The notes: a model not told the origin generated them from the letters alone. 64,000 bases of DNA from Ailanthus altissimus (GCA_946807835.1 OX327683.1:5275001-5339000); one strand, 5' to 3'; shown: positions 21,678-33,898, counted from the stretch's first letter. Numbers and translations are program-made.

Positions 21678-24551
21678 CGTGGAACACTTGATGCTTGCTT
21701 AGATGTATGACACTCTGTCTGTCACAATACATATCGGTGTTCACGTATTCACTAGCCAATATCTCTGCACATATGCCTTTTAACCACACGGCCTCCTTGA
21801 TAACTTCACTAACAACTATGTACTCTGCCTCTGTGGTAGAGAGTGCAACCACATTTTGTAGAACTGATCTCCAACACATACTATACCCAAACACTGTGAA
21901 TACGTAGTCTGTCAACGATCTTCTCTTATCTAGATCACCTATATAATCTGAGTCTACGTGCCCTCTTACCATTTCATTGCTGTCCTCATCCTTCTTATAT
22001 ATCAATCCGTGATTTGACCTTCCCTTGAAATATCTTAAAATCTATTTTACTGCAAGCCAGTGATCTTTTTTCAGATTCGCCATGTATTTACTCACCACAC
22101 TCACAGCCTATGCTATGTCTAGTCTTGTGCAAACCATTGCATACATGATGCTCCCCATAACGCTTGCATATGGTACTTTGCTCATCTATAGTTTCTCCTC
22201 TTTGGATATCGGCGACTGTACTGCTAAAAGTCTTAAATGCATAGCCAAAGGAGTAAAGACAGCCTTCGCATTTGACATACCAAACTTTTTTAGAATTTTG
22301 ACTATATATCGCTGTTGGGACAAAAAGATAACATCTCTTCTTTCTCTCACAATATTCATACCCAAAATTCTCTTTGCTGCTCTCAAATCCTTCATTTCAA
22401 ACTCGCCACTCAACTGCTTCTTGAGCTTCTGTATTTCTTTCATATTCTTGCATGCGATCAACATATCATCGATGTATAGAAGCAAATACATCATCCCACA
22501 ACTTATGTTCTTGAAGTACACGCATCCGTCATACTTGTTCTTACTAAAACCACAAGTCATCATAAACTCATCAAATCTCCTATACCACTGTCTAAGTGAT
22601 TATTTTAACCTATATAATGACTTCTTTAGCAAACAAGCATGATCTTCTTTTTCGGGCTCCTCGAACCATTGTGGCTGTGCCATGTATATCGTTTCTTTAA
22701 GCTCTTCATGCAGAAAAATTATCTTTACATCCATCTGTTCTAGATGTAAATCAAGGTTTGCACATATGGCTAACAAAATCCTAATAGATATGTGCTTGAC
22801 AACTTGAGAGAATATCTCATGAAAATCAACTCCCTTTCTCTGAGTAAAACCTTGTGCAACTAACGTGGCCTTGAATCTCGTAGGCTCTATGTCCGGTATC
22901 CCCTCCTTCACCTTATACACCCATTTACACCTGACTAACTTCTTTTAAGGTATCTCCACTAACTTTTAGGTATTGTTCTTCCTAAGAGAACTAATTTCTT
23001 CTTCCATGGCCTGCTGTCATTCTTTCTTGTTTTCATTCTTTATAGCCTCACCATATGTCCTAAGCTCATCATACTCAATAGTGTAAGCATAATTAAATGC
23101 ATGAGCAACTAAGTCTACTTGTGCATACCTGACTGGTGGGTTAATCATTCTCCTTAGCTTGTCTCTAGCTAGTTGATACTCTTCAAGTTCCATCTTAGGA
23201 GTTCTAGTCTTTCTTTGGGTGGACTTTGAGGAACTCGCCGGTGTTCTTGATTCATCTTTAAGGATCTCCTTGTTGAAGTGTTGATCTAGGGGCATATCAG
23301 ATCCATGTTCAGGCTCCACTTCAACTTCTATTAACTCGGGTGCTGAGTCTTCCTTGGGCACAAGTTTTTCTTTCTCATCTTCTTGGGAGGTTTTTAGCAT
23401 TGTCATCGAATGTTATGTCACGGGTTATGATACTCCTTGGTGGTGTCAAGTCTGTACACCACACCTTATATCCTTTCACTCCTACGGGATATTCTATGAA
23501 TACCCATTTGATAGCTTTAGGTTCTAATTTTTCCGCCTTAACATGTACAAAGGCAGGACAACCAAATATTCTGAGGTGGTCATACTTCAGAGGATTACCA
23601 GACCATTTCTCTTCTGGCATCTTGAAGTCAATTGCTGAGGAATGACTTATATTGATCAAGTAAGCTGCAGTTACTACAACTTCTCCCCAGAATATCTTGG
23701 ACATCTTCGCATTGGTAAGCATGCATCTAACCCTTTCAAGTAGAGTCCTATTCATCATTTCAGCTATGTCATTCTACTGTGGTGTTGATCTTACTGTTTT
23801 ATGCCTTGCAATCGCATGCTTGGCACAAAACCCATCAAACTCTCTGTTGTAAAATTTGAGGCCATTGTTAGCTCTCAACTTCTTCACTCTTTTTCCAGTC
23901 TGATTCTCAACAAGAGCCTTCCAAGTTTTGAACACATCAAATGCTTGATCCTTGCTCTTCAACACATAGACCCACAGCTTCGTTGAATAGTCATCAATCA
24001 AGCTAAGAAAATACCTGGCACCACTACGAGTAGCTATCTGAACTGGTCCCCAAAGATCCGAGTGTATATAGTCAAGAGTCCCCTTAGTCTTGTGTTCGCT
24101 GGTACTGAACCTCACTCTATGTGCTTTCCCAAGCACACAATGCTCACAAAACTCTAAGGGAGAACTTATCTTCACCAAATGCCTTTTAACTATATAACTT
24201 CTTTAGGTTTCTCTCGCTTAGATGTGCCATTCTAAAATGCCACAACTTGGTTTACATACTCTCATCATCTACAGAGAATAGTGCAGAACCACTTACGACT
24301 TCACCCTTAAGTACATAAACACCTTTGCGCTTCTCTTCTTTCATCACCACTATGGAACCCTTCAAAACTCTTAAAATTTCTCCGTCAATCTTGATGGAAC
24401 ACTCATTCTGGTCTAGGGTTCTTAGTGAGATCAAGTTTCTCTTTAAGTCAGGAACATACCTAACATCTGTCAACTCTCTTACTCGCCCATCATGCAGTCT
24501 AAACTTAACACTACCAATTTCTATCATCTGATATGCAACGTCATTACCCAT
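21502..24551 (-). pseudogene. Element A pol: protease to RNase H, broken
   Basis: Minus-strand segments: protease/pre-integrase 24,551-24,252 (VRYVPDLKRNLISLRTLDQ); integrase 24,178-23,774 (FCEHCVLGKAHR zinc-binding end, HSDLWGP first catalytic Asp) and 23,758-23,375; RT 23,406-23,017, 22,920-22,600 and 22,563-22,186 (YIDDMLIA catalytic box); RNase H 22,005-21,502 (VDSDYIGD, TTEAEY, ending TGVTTL). The frame changes between 24,252 and 24,178 and again near 23,400, where the sequence is shorter than element B. In-frame stops separate the other pieces. The second integrase catalytic Asp is Asn here (LRANNG; LRTDNG in B). Confidence 0.92.
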
Positions 24552-24720
24552 TAAGACCTTACCATCACTAATGGGTTAAAAATTTATAAACCAAAACTTG
24601 TGCAGGCACATGTGAAAAGTACAGCCAGAATCTAAAACCCATTGTTTAGAGTTCATACCATCAGTAGCGACGAGTGTCTCTGCGCTGTCATAGCTATCAT
24701 CATAGGCAAACACAACATCC

Positions 24721-24864
24721 GCTTTCTTCTTGTCTTCCGTTTTCTTCTTGTCTTATGCTTTCTTCTTGTCTTCCGTTTTCTTCTTGTCTTATGCTTTCTT
24801 CTTGTCTTCCGTTTTCTTCTTGTCTTATGCTTTCTTCTTGTCTTCCGTTTTCTTCTTGTCTTAT
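24721..24864 (-). repeat. 36-bp minisatellite, four perfect copies, in gag
   Basis: Four identical 36-bp units start at 24,721, 24,757, 24,793 and 24,829; each is itself two related 18-mers (TCTTCTTGTCTTCCGTTT and TCTTCTTGTCTTATGCTT). In the gag frame a unit reads KKA-stop-DKKKTED, so each copy brings a stop codon. Element B has a single KKAQDKKKAD stretch at this place. Confidence 0.95.
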
Positions 24865-25604
24865 GCTTTCTTCTCAGGACAATCCTTTATGAAGTGCCCC
24901 TCTTTCTTGCAGTAATAACACTTCCTAGAAGTCCTAAACTTCGACCTTGAGCCTTTTTTCTTCCTGTCTCTATATGAGGGCCTTCTTCTTATAGATAAGC
25001 TTTCTGCATTGCCCTCAGTCTGCTTTCCTAATAACTTTGAGTTTAATGATGATTTCACATCACTCATCGTTAAACTCTCTCTGCCGTAGAGTAACGTATC
25101 AATAAAACTCTTATAGCTTTTAGGGAGTGAACTCGGCAGGATAATTACTCTATCTTCATCTTCTATCTTGATGTTGATAGACTCAAGATCAAGAATGATC
25201 TTATTGAAGGCGTCTATATAATGTTTCATCGGCGTCCCCTCTGACATGGATAGCTGATACAGTTTCTTTTTTATATGAAATCTGTTGGCCAACGATTTCC
25301 TCATATAAAGGGAGTCAAGCTTCTTCCAAAGACCTATCTCCGTCATTTCACCTGCTACTTCCCTTAGTACTTCATCGCTCAATAACAGAACGATTGTGCT
25401 ATGAGCTCTTTCTTGAATGTCTCTTCTTTCTACTTCTGCTTTAGATGACTCTAGCGTCTTCTCTTCATCACTAGATGGAGCTGTAGTCTCCTCTAATGCC
25501 GAACCAAGCCTTTGGCTCACCAACAACGCCTTAACCTTCATCTTCCACAGATTGAAGTCATTAGTACCGTTGAATTTCTCTACCTCATACTTGGGTGTGG
25601 TCAT
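24861..25604 (-). pseudogene. Element A gag (247 codons)
   Basis: The ATG at 25,604 lies about 30 bp after the LTR end. It begins MTTPKYEVEKFNGTNDF, the copia gag start, contains the UBN2-type capsid-like region (residues ~15-200) and an intact CCHC zinc knuckle (CYYCKKEGHFIKDC) near residues 229-242. It stops within the KKA of the minisatellite. In the family, gag packages the RNA into cytoplasmic virus-like particles and is read through into pol. Here the stop-bearing repeats cut it from pol. It is the best preserved frame of this copy. Confidence 0.9.
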
Positions 25605-25620
25605 GTCTGCTTAGAACCAA

Positions 25621-25632
25621 GCTCTGATACTA
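25621..25632 (-). promoter_or_regulatory. Element A primer binding site
   Basis: Minus strand TAGTATCAGAGC matches the tRNA-iMet-type site TGGTATCAGAGC with one change, 3 bp inside the 5' LTR. Confidence 0.85.
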
Positions 25633-25635
25633 GTT

Positions 25636-26387
25636 TGTTGAAGCGGAAGCAACAGGCAAAATCTCCCAAGCTAATAATAATGCAGAACAAGTTACTAAGA
25701 AATAAAGAGAGAAATGGGTAGAAGAAGAACACACAAAGAATTACGTGGTTCAGCAACTTGCCTACGTCCACGGTGAATCAAGATCACACTCTTCTCTATG
25801 AATTACAAGGTACTCACAAAGTATGTATTTTACAATAAAGATCACAAAGAAACCTCTCTCTTACACTCTATGAATTTTCTCTTATAAAGAATCACAAAGA
25901 TTGTTGATGATCACTAAGATTTTTCAACCTATCACAAAGATTTCCTTGATCACAAAGATCTCTATTTTTTCACAAAGATATGTTTACAAGCCAATTAATA
26001 GGTTTTATATAGGTTTTGGGACGTCCTAGGTTTACCTTATACGTGTGGGAGTCATATTAGAGAGTCTTAGAGTAAATGGGAGATGAAATAAGAAAAACTC
26101 AAAATGGGAAACTAATTCCTGCGACCAGCGCCGTGGCGCTCAACTCTCACCCCTGCGGCGCTAGTGCACCCATCTGAGTGCCGCGGAGCTCGTTGCCTCG
26201 CACCGCGGTGCTCAAGTTCTAGATTGGGCATCACGGCGCCCATGCCTGGTCACCACAGCGTTGGCGCCTGATGCGCCCCTCTTTATTTTTTGCCTCCTTT
26301 CACATCCGTCTTTAATCTTTGTGTACCCTACGCACTTAGCTTGATTTCCAAATCATATCTCGATAATTTTTAATTAAAATTTTCACA
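25636..26387 (-). repeat. Element A 5' LTR
   Basis: 752 bp, starting TGTGAAAATTTTAATT and ending GCTTCAACA on the coding strand. It has the CpG-rich island at about 26,110-26,275 (CGGCGCT/AGCGCC motifs). It differs from the 3' LTR by many substitutions and indels, consistent with an old insertion. Confidence 0.92.
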
Positions 26388-26392
26388 TTAAT

Positions 26393-27269
26393 AAATTTGA
26401 TAAATAATATTTGTTTAAATAATTTATATATATTAGATTTAATTATTATATAATTAATACTTAATGTTTTTAACAAATATTTTTAAAAATAATCTTAAAA
26501 AAAAAAGGTCCAACAACAATATTAATTTAGAATTGCTCACTTAATGTCATTAGAACTTAAACCATCATGGGATTTGTTATCCAATCCACATAATTGAGTC
26601 TTTCAAGTTCGTTTGAAGTGATAATAATAATTGATAAAGGATTATGTGCAACCACATTAACTAAGAACAAAATAAATACTGTGAATGCATGCATCACAAA
26701 GGCACAGGGGCGGAACCAAAACTTCAATGCAAAATAATTTATAAATATAAATACACAAAATATATTAATATTTAAAATTAATATACTACACAAAACAAAT
26801 GTAACATAATTTAATCTTAGGAATATGTTTAAAAAGTAAAGTAACATAATTTAATCTTAACAATATGTCAGCAAAGTTCTAGTAGAAGTATGAGTAATTC
26901 AAAGAAACACATATTCAATATTTTTCATCTATTTTTTTTTATATAAATAAAATTTATTAAAGAAGATAATTCTCGGTAAAATAAAAAAATAAGGGAAACA
27001 GTAAAGTGAATTTTTTTGTTTTAAAGTAAAAATTTATAGAATAGAGATTAAAGAGAGAACACATTGAAAGAATGAATAGAATTGCAAATTTTTATATTAA
27101 CAAATCAATAGAGGAAATTGAAAATAATAAGAAAAAAATAAAAAAAGAAATTATTAACTTTAAAATTTAGTTATCTTGAAATTAATGAGTTAAATTTATT
27201 TTTTTTTAAATAACAGAGTTGAGATTAACATACAAAACAAAAAAGAATGCAACAAGCACCGAATTCTAT
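26393..27269. other. AT-rich non-coding; no gene seen
   Basis: It contains CAGGGGCGGAACCAAAACTTC at 26,706, the sort of phrase found at ends of some plant DNA transposons, but no matching inverted end was found. Confidence 0.4.
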
Positions 27270-28370
27270 GGTGTGAGGTGAAACAAGATTATGCTTGTGA
27301 GAGAAATGTTAGAACTTTGGTTTGTAGACTAATATGGATAGATGTGTTGCATATAAAATTTTCATGGTTGATCCAAACGAAGTACATTGACTTAAAAAAA
27401 AAAAATGGATGGTTTGAGGGTAAAGTTAATATAATGGTTACTATAGCATTTAGTACGGAGGCATGTAGAAAGGCACTAGTTAAAATAATTATTATTGATG
27501 AGCTATCTTATAGTTTTATGGAGAGGATAGTTTCAAGGAGTTTTGTAGGGTTGCTGGCCCTAAAAATGAAATTGTTTCTAAAAGAACAATAGCTAGATAT
27601 GTGCTTCAGTTATGCATAAATGAAAAATCCATGCTGGAAATTTTGTTATATGAAAATCGACAATGAGTTGCATTACCATAGATACATGAACTTCAATTAA
27701 AAATGCTAACTATATGGTGATCACAACTCATTTTATTGATAGTGATTAGTTTCTTTGAAAAGAATGTTAAGACAATTAATAAGTTCATTAAGTCTCGTTT
27801 ACATGATTTGGTATAGAAAAATTATTCAGAATAACTATTGATAATGCAAGCATAAATAATGTGTCGATAATTATATGGAATGAAAGTTAAGGAGAAGATA
27901 GTTTGTTGTTAAATAGTGAACATTTGCATGTGAGTTGTACCTGTATTCTTAATTTGATTATCAGCGACAAGCTAAAAGAAGTAGATAAAATATTACTAAA
28001 GATTCATAATGTTGTGAAGTATATTAGATCAACCCTTGCAAGATTGACAAAATTCAAATTATGTGTAACACAAAAAAATTTCTTGTAAAGGTCTTAGATG
28101 TGTTTAGTTAGTGGAACTCAATATACTTGATGTTGAAAAGTACATTGAAATTTTTAAAAATATTTAAAGAGAGGAAGGATGATGATAATATTGATTTGGA
28201 TTATTCTTAAGAGATTGAAAATGGGAAGACTTGAGTTAGGCCACCAGCTAATGAGGGGTGGGTGAAAGCTAGGAGATTTATGAAATTTTTATAAACATTC
28301 TTTAATTTAAATCTCAAGCTTAGTGCATCTTCCACTATATATGATTTTAGTATTTTTTTTAAAAAAATAT
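27270..28370 (+). pseudogene. hAT transposase pseudogene 2
   Basis: Plus-strand blocks: ACRKALVKIIIIDELSYSFME near 27,460-27,520; SRSFVGLLAL then VSKRTIARYVLQLCINEK near 27,570-27,630 (family VSRRTIARDVLQLYIDEK); a degraded TTDTWTS region near 27,680; SEHLHVSCTCILNLIISDKLKEVD near 27,920-27,985 (family LHIRCCAHILNLI); NVVKYIRSTLARLTKFKLC; PPANEGWVKARRFMKFL near 28,245 and a degraded region after it. The C-terminal dimerisation domain is not seen. Stops and frameshifts are numerous. Confidence 0.8.
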
Positions 28371-28534
28371 TTATGAGATCTAAGTGGACCAAATTAATTT
28401 GGTGCGGTTTGGCTTTAAAAATAAAAATTTTAAATTATTTTAATATGGTTCGATCTCAAGAATACTGAATCACTCTTATCCTTAATTGTAAATAAAATTA
28501 TAATTAACTAGCTATTATTAAAATTAAAGATCTA

Positions 28535-29215
28535 GTAGTTATTATTGTAATTATAATTCTAATTCTAATTACAATTATAATTGTAACTAGAATTACAATT
28601 ATAATTATATTAATAATTATAATTGTAATCACAATACAATTAACCTAGTGATAATAACAATTATATAATAATTATAATAGATGAAATTTCAATTATAATA
28701 AAATTATAATTGCAATGTAATTCAATTACATGTTTATTTATCATCACAGTATAATTGTAATTACATTATAATAGTATAATTGTAATTATATGATAATTGT
28801 ATATGTAATTACAATTACAATTACATTTATAATACCATGTAATAAAAATTACAATTTTTATAATTGTAAACTTATAATTGCTATCACAATCATAATTATA
28901 ATTACATTGCCATTCCAAATCCAATTATAATTGTAATTAGAATTTTAGTTGTAATTATAATATGATAATTACAATTATAATTTCAATTACAATTAAGAAA
29001 ATGACTATTATAATTATAGTTATAGTTATAATTTTATTTAAAAATAATGAATATTATAATTATAATTTTAGATATAATATATATATATATATATATTAAA
29101 ATGTTGTTATAACCTTAGTTGCAAATTCAATAAGAATTAGAATTAAAATTTCAATAAAAATTTAATGGTAATTCTAGTATTTATCAGTATTTGTTGTAAT
29201 TATAATTATAATTGC
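28535..29215. repeat. Self-complementary AT satellite (AATTRTAATTAY-type)
   Basis: About 680 bp made almost only of permutations of AATTATAATTGTAATTAC, mixing both orientations, with an (AT)n run near 29,078-29,096. Virtually any half can pair with another. Confidence 0.9.
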
Positions 29216-29631
29216 TTTTAAAAATAGAAATAATTAATAACAATGATTTTTTTAAAATTATTATTAATTTAATCATATTTTACTTATAAAAAATATTAAA
29301 ATTTGCAAAACTTATATAAAAATTTGACTTTGTCTAATGGTAACTCTTACTTATGTTTTTTATCATGAGATCTTGAACCAAGATTTTATAACCACCCATT
29401 TAAGTATTTATGAGTAGGTTGTGCTAACCTTGTTAAGTTTAGCCTGCAAATTGAACCCATGGATTGTTATTGTACCAAGCCCATTATGAGTCGTGCTAAT
29501 ATAGGTTTGTCCAAAGCTCGTGCTAGCATGACTTATCGAATCATAAAACTTGGCCAAACATGACACAACTATTTGGATCATGTTGACCCATGGAATGCTA
29601 CAATACATATCGGGATATGCCTGGATGGCAT

Positions 29632-30162
29632 GACTTAATTGCCACCTCTAGTTGTACCATCTCTCTCTTTTATCTCTCGAGTTTTTCTTTTGTTTTATAA
29701 TCCATACACAAAATGAAAGAAAACTTTCTCTCGTATAATTAGAGTTTAGTCCAGCTTACCATGTAAGCTATGATAAGTTTAAAATTATGTATGAATAACT
29801 TAATTTATTAAATTAAAAATATTATTATTACAACTCATGGTTTTAAGGGTTATTTAATAATAAACTTATGCCTAACACTATGAACATCTAAAATACTCCA
29901 ATTAGGTCAAAATTTAAGACTTGTCATCTTTTAAAAAAGAAAAATGAATGGGCAAAATTTATAGATTTGAATTATTAAAGTAATATATCTTGCATAAAAT
30001 AAAAAAGAATTTAAGCGTTTGGTAAATTTTGAGATTTATTTTCTTTTTCATGAATTTGTTTTCATATATAGCACCATATAAATTAAACAAACTCAAATAT
30101 CTTTAAATTTATTATTTAATTAAAAATATTTTGATGACAAGATAATTAAATTTTAATGGAGT
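29632..30162. repeat. ~525-bp duplicated segment, copy 1
   Basis: It starts with TGACTTAATTGCCACCTCTA (a hAT-like terminal repeat when read on the minus strand, TAGAGGTGGCAATT) and continues GTTGTACC..., running to GATAATTAAATTTTAAT. It is closely similar to 34,302-34,827 (by eye well over 80%). It contains no coding sequence. Confidence 0.85.
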
Positions 30163-33100
30163 TTTATGTAGATTTGTTGTTATGTTCACATTATTAATTT
30201 AATAATTCAAGAGAGTTTAAAGGAAATTAAAAATAAAGTTCTTAAGGTTTATGAGAGTGAAATATTTCAAAGAATCCCAAGTGAGGAAACAAAATTTTTT
30301 AGAATGTGTTAAGTAAGTGTCTCTCAATTTTAAGAAGGAATTGAGACAAGATATTCTCACAAGATGGAATTCAACTTACATTATATTTGAAAGTGTTCTT
30401 TACTTCAAGAATGTTTTTTGTCACTTACAATTAAGTGACTTCAATTACAAGTTTTGCCACGACGAAGATGAGTGGGAAAAAGTAAAAAAAAAATCATTAA
30501 ATTTTTGGCAATTTTTTATGATATTACTTGCACAATTTTGACAAAGTACCCCACTTCAAAATTTTATTTTCCTAAGGTGTTTGTAGCTAACTTGACTTTG
30601 AAGCAAATATTAGAAAGTGATGATGATTATATGAGAAATATTGGCAAAAAGAATACTGACCAAATTTGAGTAGTATTTGTATGACTTTTGCATAATTTTT
30701 GCAATAGTTATTGTGTTGGATTCTTAGTACAAGATACAATTTGTTAAGTTTTATTATAGAAACATTTATGAACAAGATTCAATAGAGGTAAACAGGGTTA
30801 AAGATAAATTATTTTCTTTGTTTGATAAGTATGTAGTTAAAATATCCACATCATCTTTTGCTTCTACATCTGAGCCAATCCAAGATTATGGTGCTTATTC
30901 ACGCATACCACTACCACAATATGATTTATCATATAACAAAGAGGCTTTTATCATATTGCAGGTAAAATTTACAATATCTTATTTATTTTTTTTGGCTGCT
31001 TATATATATATTGTTTTACTATTAATTTAATGTTTGTTTGGTTGCTGTTAAATAGTAGTTTTGCTAGTATTTTTGTGTTTTTTTTTTTTTTTGTTGCTAC
31101 GATGAGTTGTTTTGCTATTAAATTGTTGCGATTTTGGTTGTTATTTTCTTACTATTTTTGCAATTGTTTTGCTCTTGTTTTAGCTATTTTTGTTGCTGTT
31201 TTGATTGCTAATTTGTTTCTGTTTAGGCTTTTTTTTATGCTATTTGGCTTCCTTTTTTTTTGTTGTTGTTTCAGCTATTAAATTGCTATTATGATGTTGT
31301 TTTTGTTGTTATTTTTAAAATTTTAATGATTAAGAAATAATGAATTATAATGATTGTAATAAAAAGATTGAATTAGAGCTTTATTTAGATAAACCACGAG
31401 TGGATAGTGCTAGTGCTTTAAATGGTGCATGCATGTGATTGTGTGTATATTGATCCATTTTAAATGCATGTCATACGTACATATTTGCATTAGAATTAAT
31501 TACATTAATCAATAAACACATGCCATAACTGAATCAAAAACAGTTTAAGAATTAACTACATACCATTGTAAACGTTTTATGAAGATATGATCTATGAAGT
31601 TCACACGAAAGTTCACTCACAAATAATTTTAGTCTTTAACGATTTGGTAGGATTACGGAGTTAGAATAATAGCCTTATTTTTTATTTTTGGCAAAATTAA
31701 ACTCAGAGTTCTCTCAAATGGGTGAAGTGCAGTTAAGTATGAAATGAAGGCTTATTTAAAACTTTTTAAAGGTTATTTTATATAGTTAGCAAAATTAATG
31801 GGCTAAATACAATACTTGCAAACTATTAGTTACCTTATCACTTGCATGGTTGACACTTGTGATTTATGCATCTTATACGTGCTTATACGTGCTGTCAACT
31901 ATCAATCATGCAACCCATGCATGTGCCATTTGTCATACAATTGGCCATGCAACTTGCCATGTGTCAAGGTTCCCTTTTTTATGTAAAAGGGACCTATTTA
32001 TAATATTTGCAAACTATGTTTACTATATTTTTCACTTTTTAAAGAGGTTTTAAAATGAATCCTACTTTTTGAAATCTCCCAAATCAAATTGTTCGACTTG
32101 GTCTACTACCCTAATACTCAACAAGTATATTTCATATTGTAAGACTCCTTAAGTTTATACCTGTTTACTTATAAAACTCTTTCACAAGTCCGTGAAATGC
32201 CTTACACATACAATTACAAATATTACAGGATGATGCGTTGAATCATATAAGTTGAGGTCAACTATATTCATATAATCCATCCGTCACTTATATCCTAAAA
32301 GAGTAGAGATATAGATTATCACTTTCAAATCTTTATATGCTTGACCGTGAACTTATCTCTAGATTTATATCTCCATAAATAATATCTGCAAACTCTTTTG
32401 TGATATTATTTAACTCTTACAGAAAAATATTTTCTAGGGTTTTCGTTTATGGCCATAAGACTTCTTGAAATATAACCTCAAAGCATTCGGATATACAACT
32501 CATCTATATGAGCTGATGAATCTCATATTTACGTACATCAGGCTCCATAAGTATTGAACTATACCCAACGACACCTAGAGGTAAGATGATAAAAAGTCTC
32601 TAACATGCATGGAATTAAAGTATTGTGGATCACTCACATACTCACTGTGTCACTCAAGTCAAATGATCACGAATACTACTCAACTCAAGAAGACCCTCCA
32701 TTGATAGCTCTATGAGATGTTTATTAGAAGTCCTCGTGAGTTTGTTTAGTGTTCAGTCCTCACTGAACACTTACATGCTATACGAGCTTCTACTAAGCAT
32801 ACGGGTTGTTAAGATTAACCACTTAGAAAATCTAGATATAAACACACACTAGTTTGGTATGAATATCAATTGACCCGTGTCGATAACTATAAACCAAGAA
32901 CAATATCTTTGAGAATATACTATATAATGACTTTTTTTTAGCATTATTTACAACTGTCATTACTAATATATTCACAGTCTTTGTTCCTATTTTAGATAAG
33001 GTTTTAACTCTTAAAATTGTTAACCCTTAATACTGACCTAAACGTATTTAGATCTATAATATCTGAAAAGTTATAAACTTATTACCACATAAATAATAAT

Positions 33101-33625
33101 TGATTAAACTGAAATATTTATTGTATAAATATTAAATAAATAAAATATCTATACAATAATTAGAATGGCACATAAGCACCAATTCCAATAAATAAAAGTC
33201 TTGACTTAGACATTCTGAGCTTTTGGAAAAGAAATGAATTTCGTTATCCTAATATTACTTCTATGGCTCGTAATATCTTGAGCATTTCATATTTAAAGTT
33301 GCATCTGAATCAACTTTTAGTATCAGTGATAAAGTCCTTGATCAATTTTGAAATTCACTTAAGCTCGACATTGTCGAGGCATTATTTTGCACAAGAGATT
33401 GATTGTTTGGACAATGTGGTAAATGATTGTTTAACTTTTATTTGTTATTTTTATGCTATATTAACATTATTGTGATATTCAGTTTCTTGTTATCTTTGTT
33501 TATAGTTATATCAACTGATAAAAACAAATTAAATGATCTTACTCAAGATATTTTAAATTTAAATATCAACAATAGTATTCTGCTTGCAGAGAGTGTTACT
33601 ACTCCTAATTATGAATAATTGTTCA
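30163..33625 (+). pseudogene. hAT transposase pseudogene 3, interrupted
   Basis: It begins inside the transposase at SHIINLIIQESLKEI near 30,185 (family CAHILNLIVQ). It continues with LTRWNSTYIIFESVLYFK near 30,350, EDEWEKVKKK, YPTSKFYFPKVF near 30,550, YKIQFVKFYY near 30,735 and LFSLFDKYV near 30,810. A GT after CAG at 30,963 and an AG near 31,355 could bound an intron. IELELYLDKPRVDSAS at 31,368 is the conserved SELxxYL block. An insert at 31,423-33,187 splits the gene before DILSFWKRNEFRYPNITSMAR (33,203) and the C-terminal dimerisation block (SRHYFAQE, end near 33,620). The N-terminal half is absent and stops are present. Confidence 0.85.
31423..33187. mobile_element. 1.77-kb insertion in hAT pseudogene 3 (LTR-like)
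   Basis: The hAT reading breaks after VDSASALN and resumes with LDILSFW about 1.77 kb later. The insert starts TGGTGCATGC and ends CCAATTCCA (TG...CA). The 5 bp on each side (TTAAA and ATAAA) match at four positions, as a decayed LTR-element target duplication would. It holds no coding sequence, so a solo LTR or non-autonomous element is most likely. The exact edges are inferred. Confidence 0.5.
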
Positions 33626-33865
33626 TGTATCATGATAGGCTTAATACTATAATAGTTCATCATTAATTTTTTTTTTTTTAAAGAGCTATATACTCTTGTT
33701 AATTTAAAATTTATTTTATAGGTTCGTCACTTGGAATTGGGACTTAAAAATATGTTCTCTTAATTTGACTGGACTTGTTAGTTGGCTCTGTGTTTATTTT
33801 GTTATATTAGTTTGGTTCTATTTTTAGTGGATTTGATGTATGTTGAATTCTTCAATTATATTGGA

Positions 33866-33898
33866 TGAATTTTATTTTATTTTATTTTATTTTATTAT
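33866..33898. repeat. (TTTTA)n microsatellite
   Basis: About six uninterrupted TTTTA units in the 3' region of hAT pseudogene 3. Confidence 0.8.

Larger units (their letters stand above)
20293..26387 (-). mobile_element. Copia retrotransposon A (6,095 bp)
   Basis: A complete but decayed Ty1/copia element on the minus strand. The 5' LTR is 25,636-26,387 and the 3' LTR 20,293-20,997. The tRNA-iMet PBS complement lies at 25,621-25,632, and a polypurine tract (plus-strand AAACCCCTCC) abuts the 3' LTR at 20,998. TTAAT flanks both ends (20,288-20,292 and 26,388-26,392) as a perfect 5-bp target duplication. Order is gag, protease, integrase, RT, RNase H. It differs from element B by two frameshifts, many stops, a gag minisatellite and a ~430-bp tandem duplication near the 3' LTR, so it looks older or more relaxed. 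Confidence 0.95.

Noticed and set aside
22082..22642. Plus-strand 186-codon frame in element A, mirrored by 48,482-49,042 in element B
   Set aside because: It lies antisense to the RT gene at the same place in both copies. The conserved RT codons create it, and it has no recognisable domain.
24721..24864. CRISPR-like array
   Set aside because: The units are contiguous 36-bp repeats without unique spacers, inside a retrotransposon gag gene of a plant genome.
24642..24950. Overlapping repetitive plus-strand frames rich in FLLVLC/SSCLPF motifs
   Set aside because: They are by-products of the 36-bp minisatellite, whose length is a multiple of three, so several frames stay open.
30960..31285. 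Two T-rich hydrophobic plus frames as membrane proteins
   Set aside because: They lie in a probable intron of hAT pseudogene 3 and are encoded by TTT/TTG-rich low-complexity sequence.
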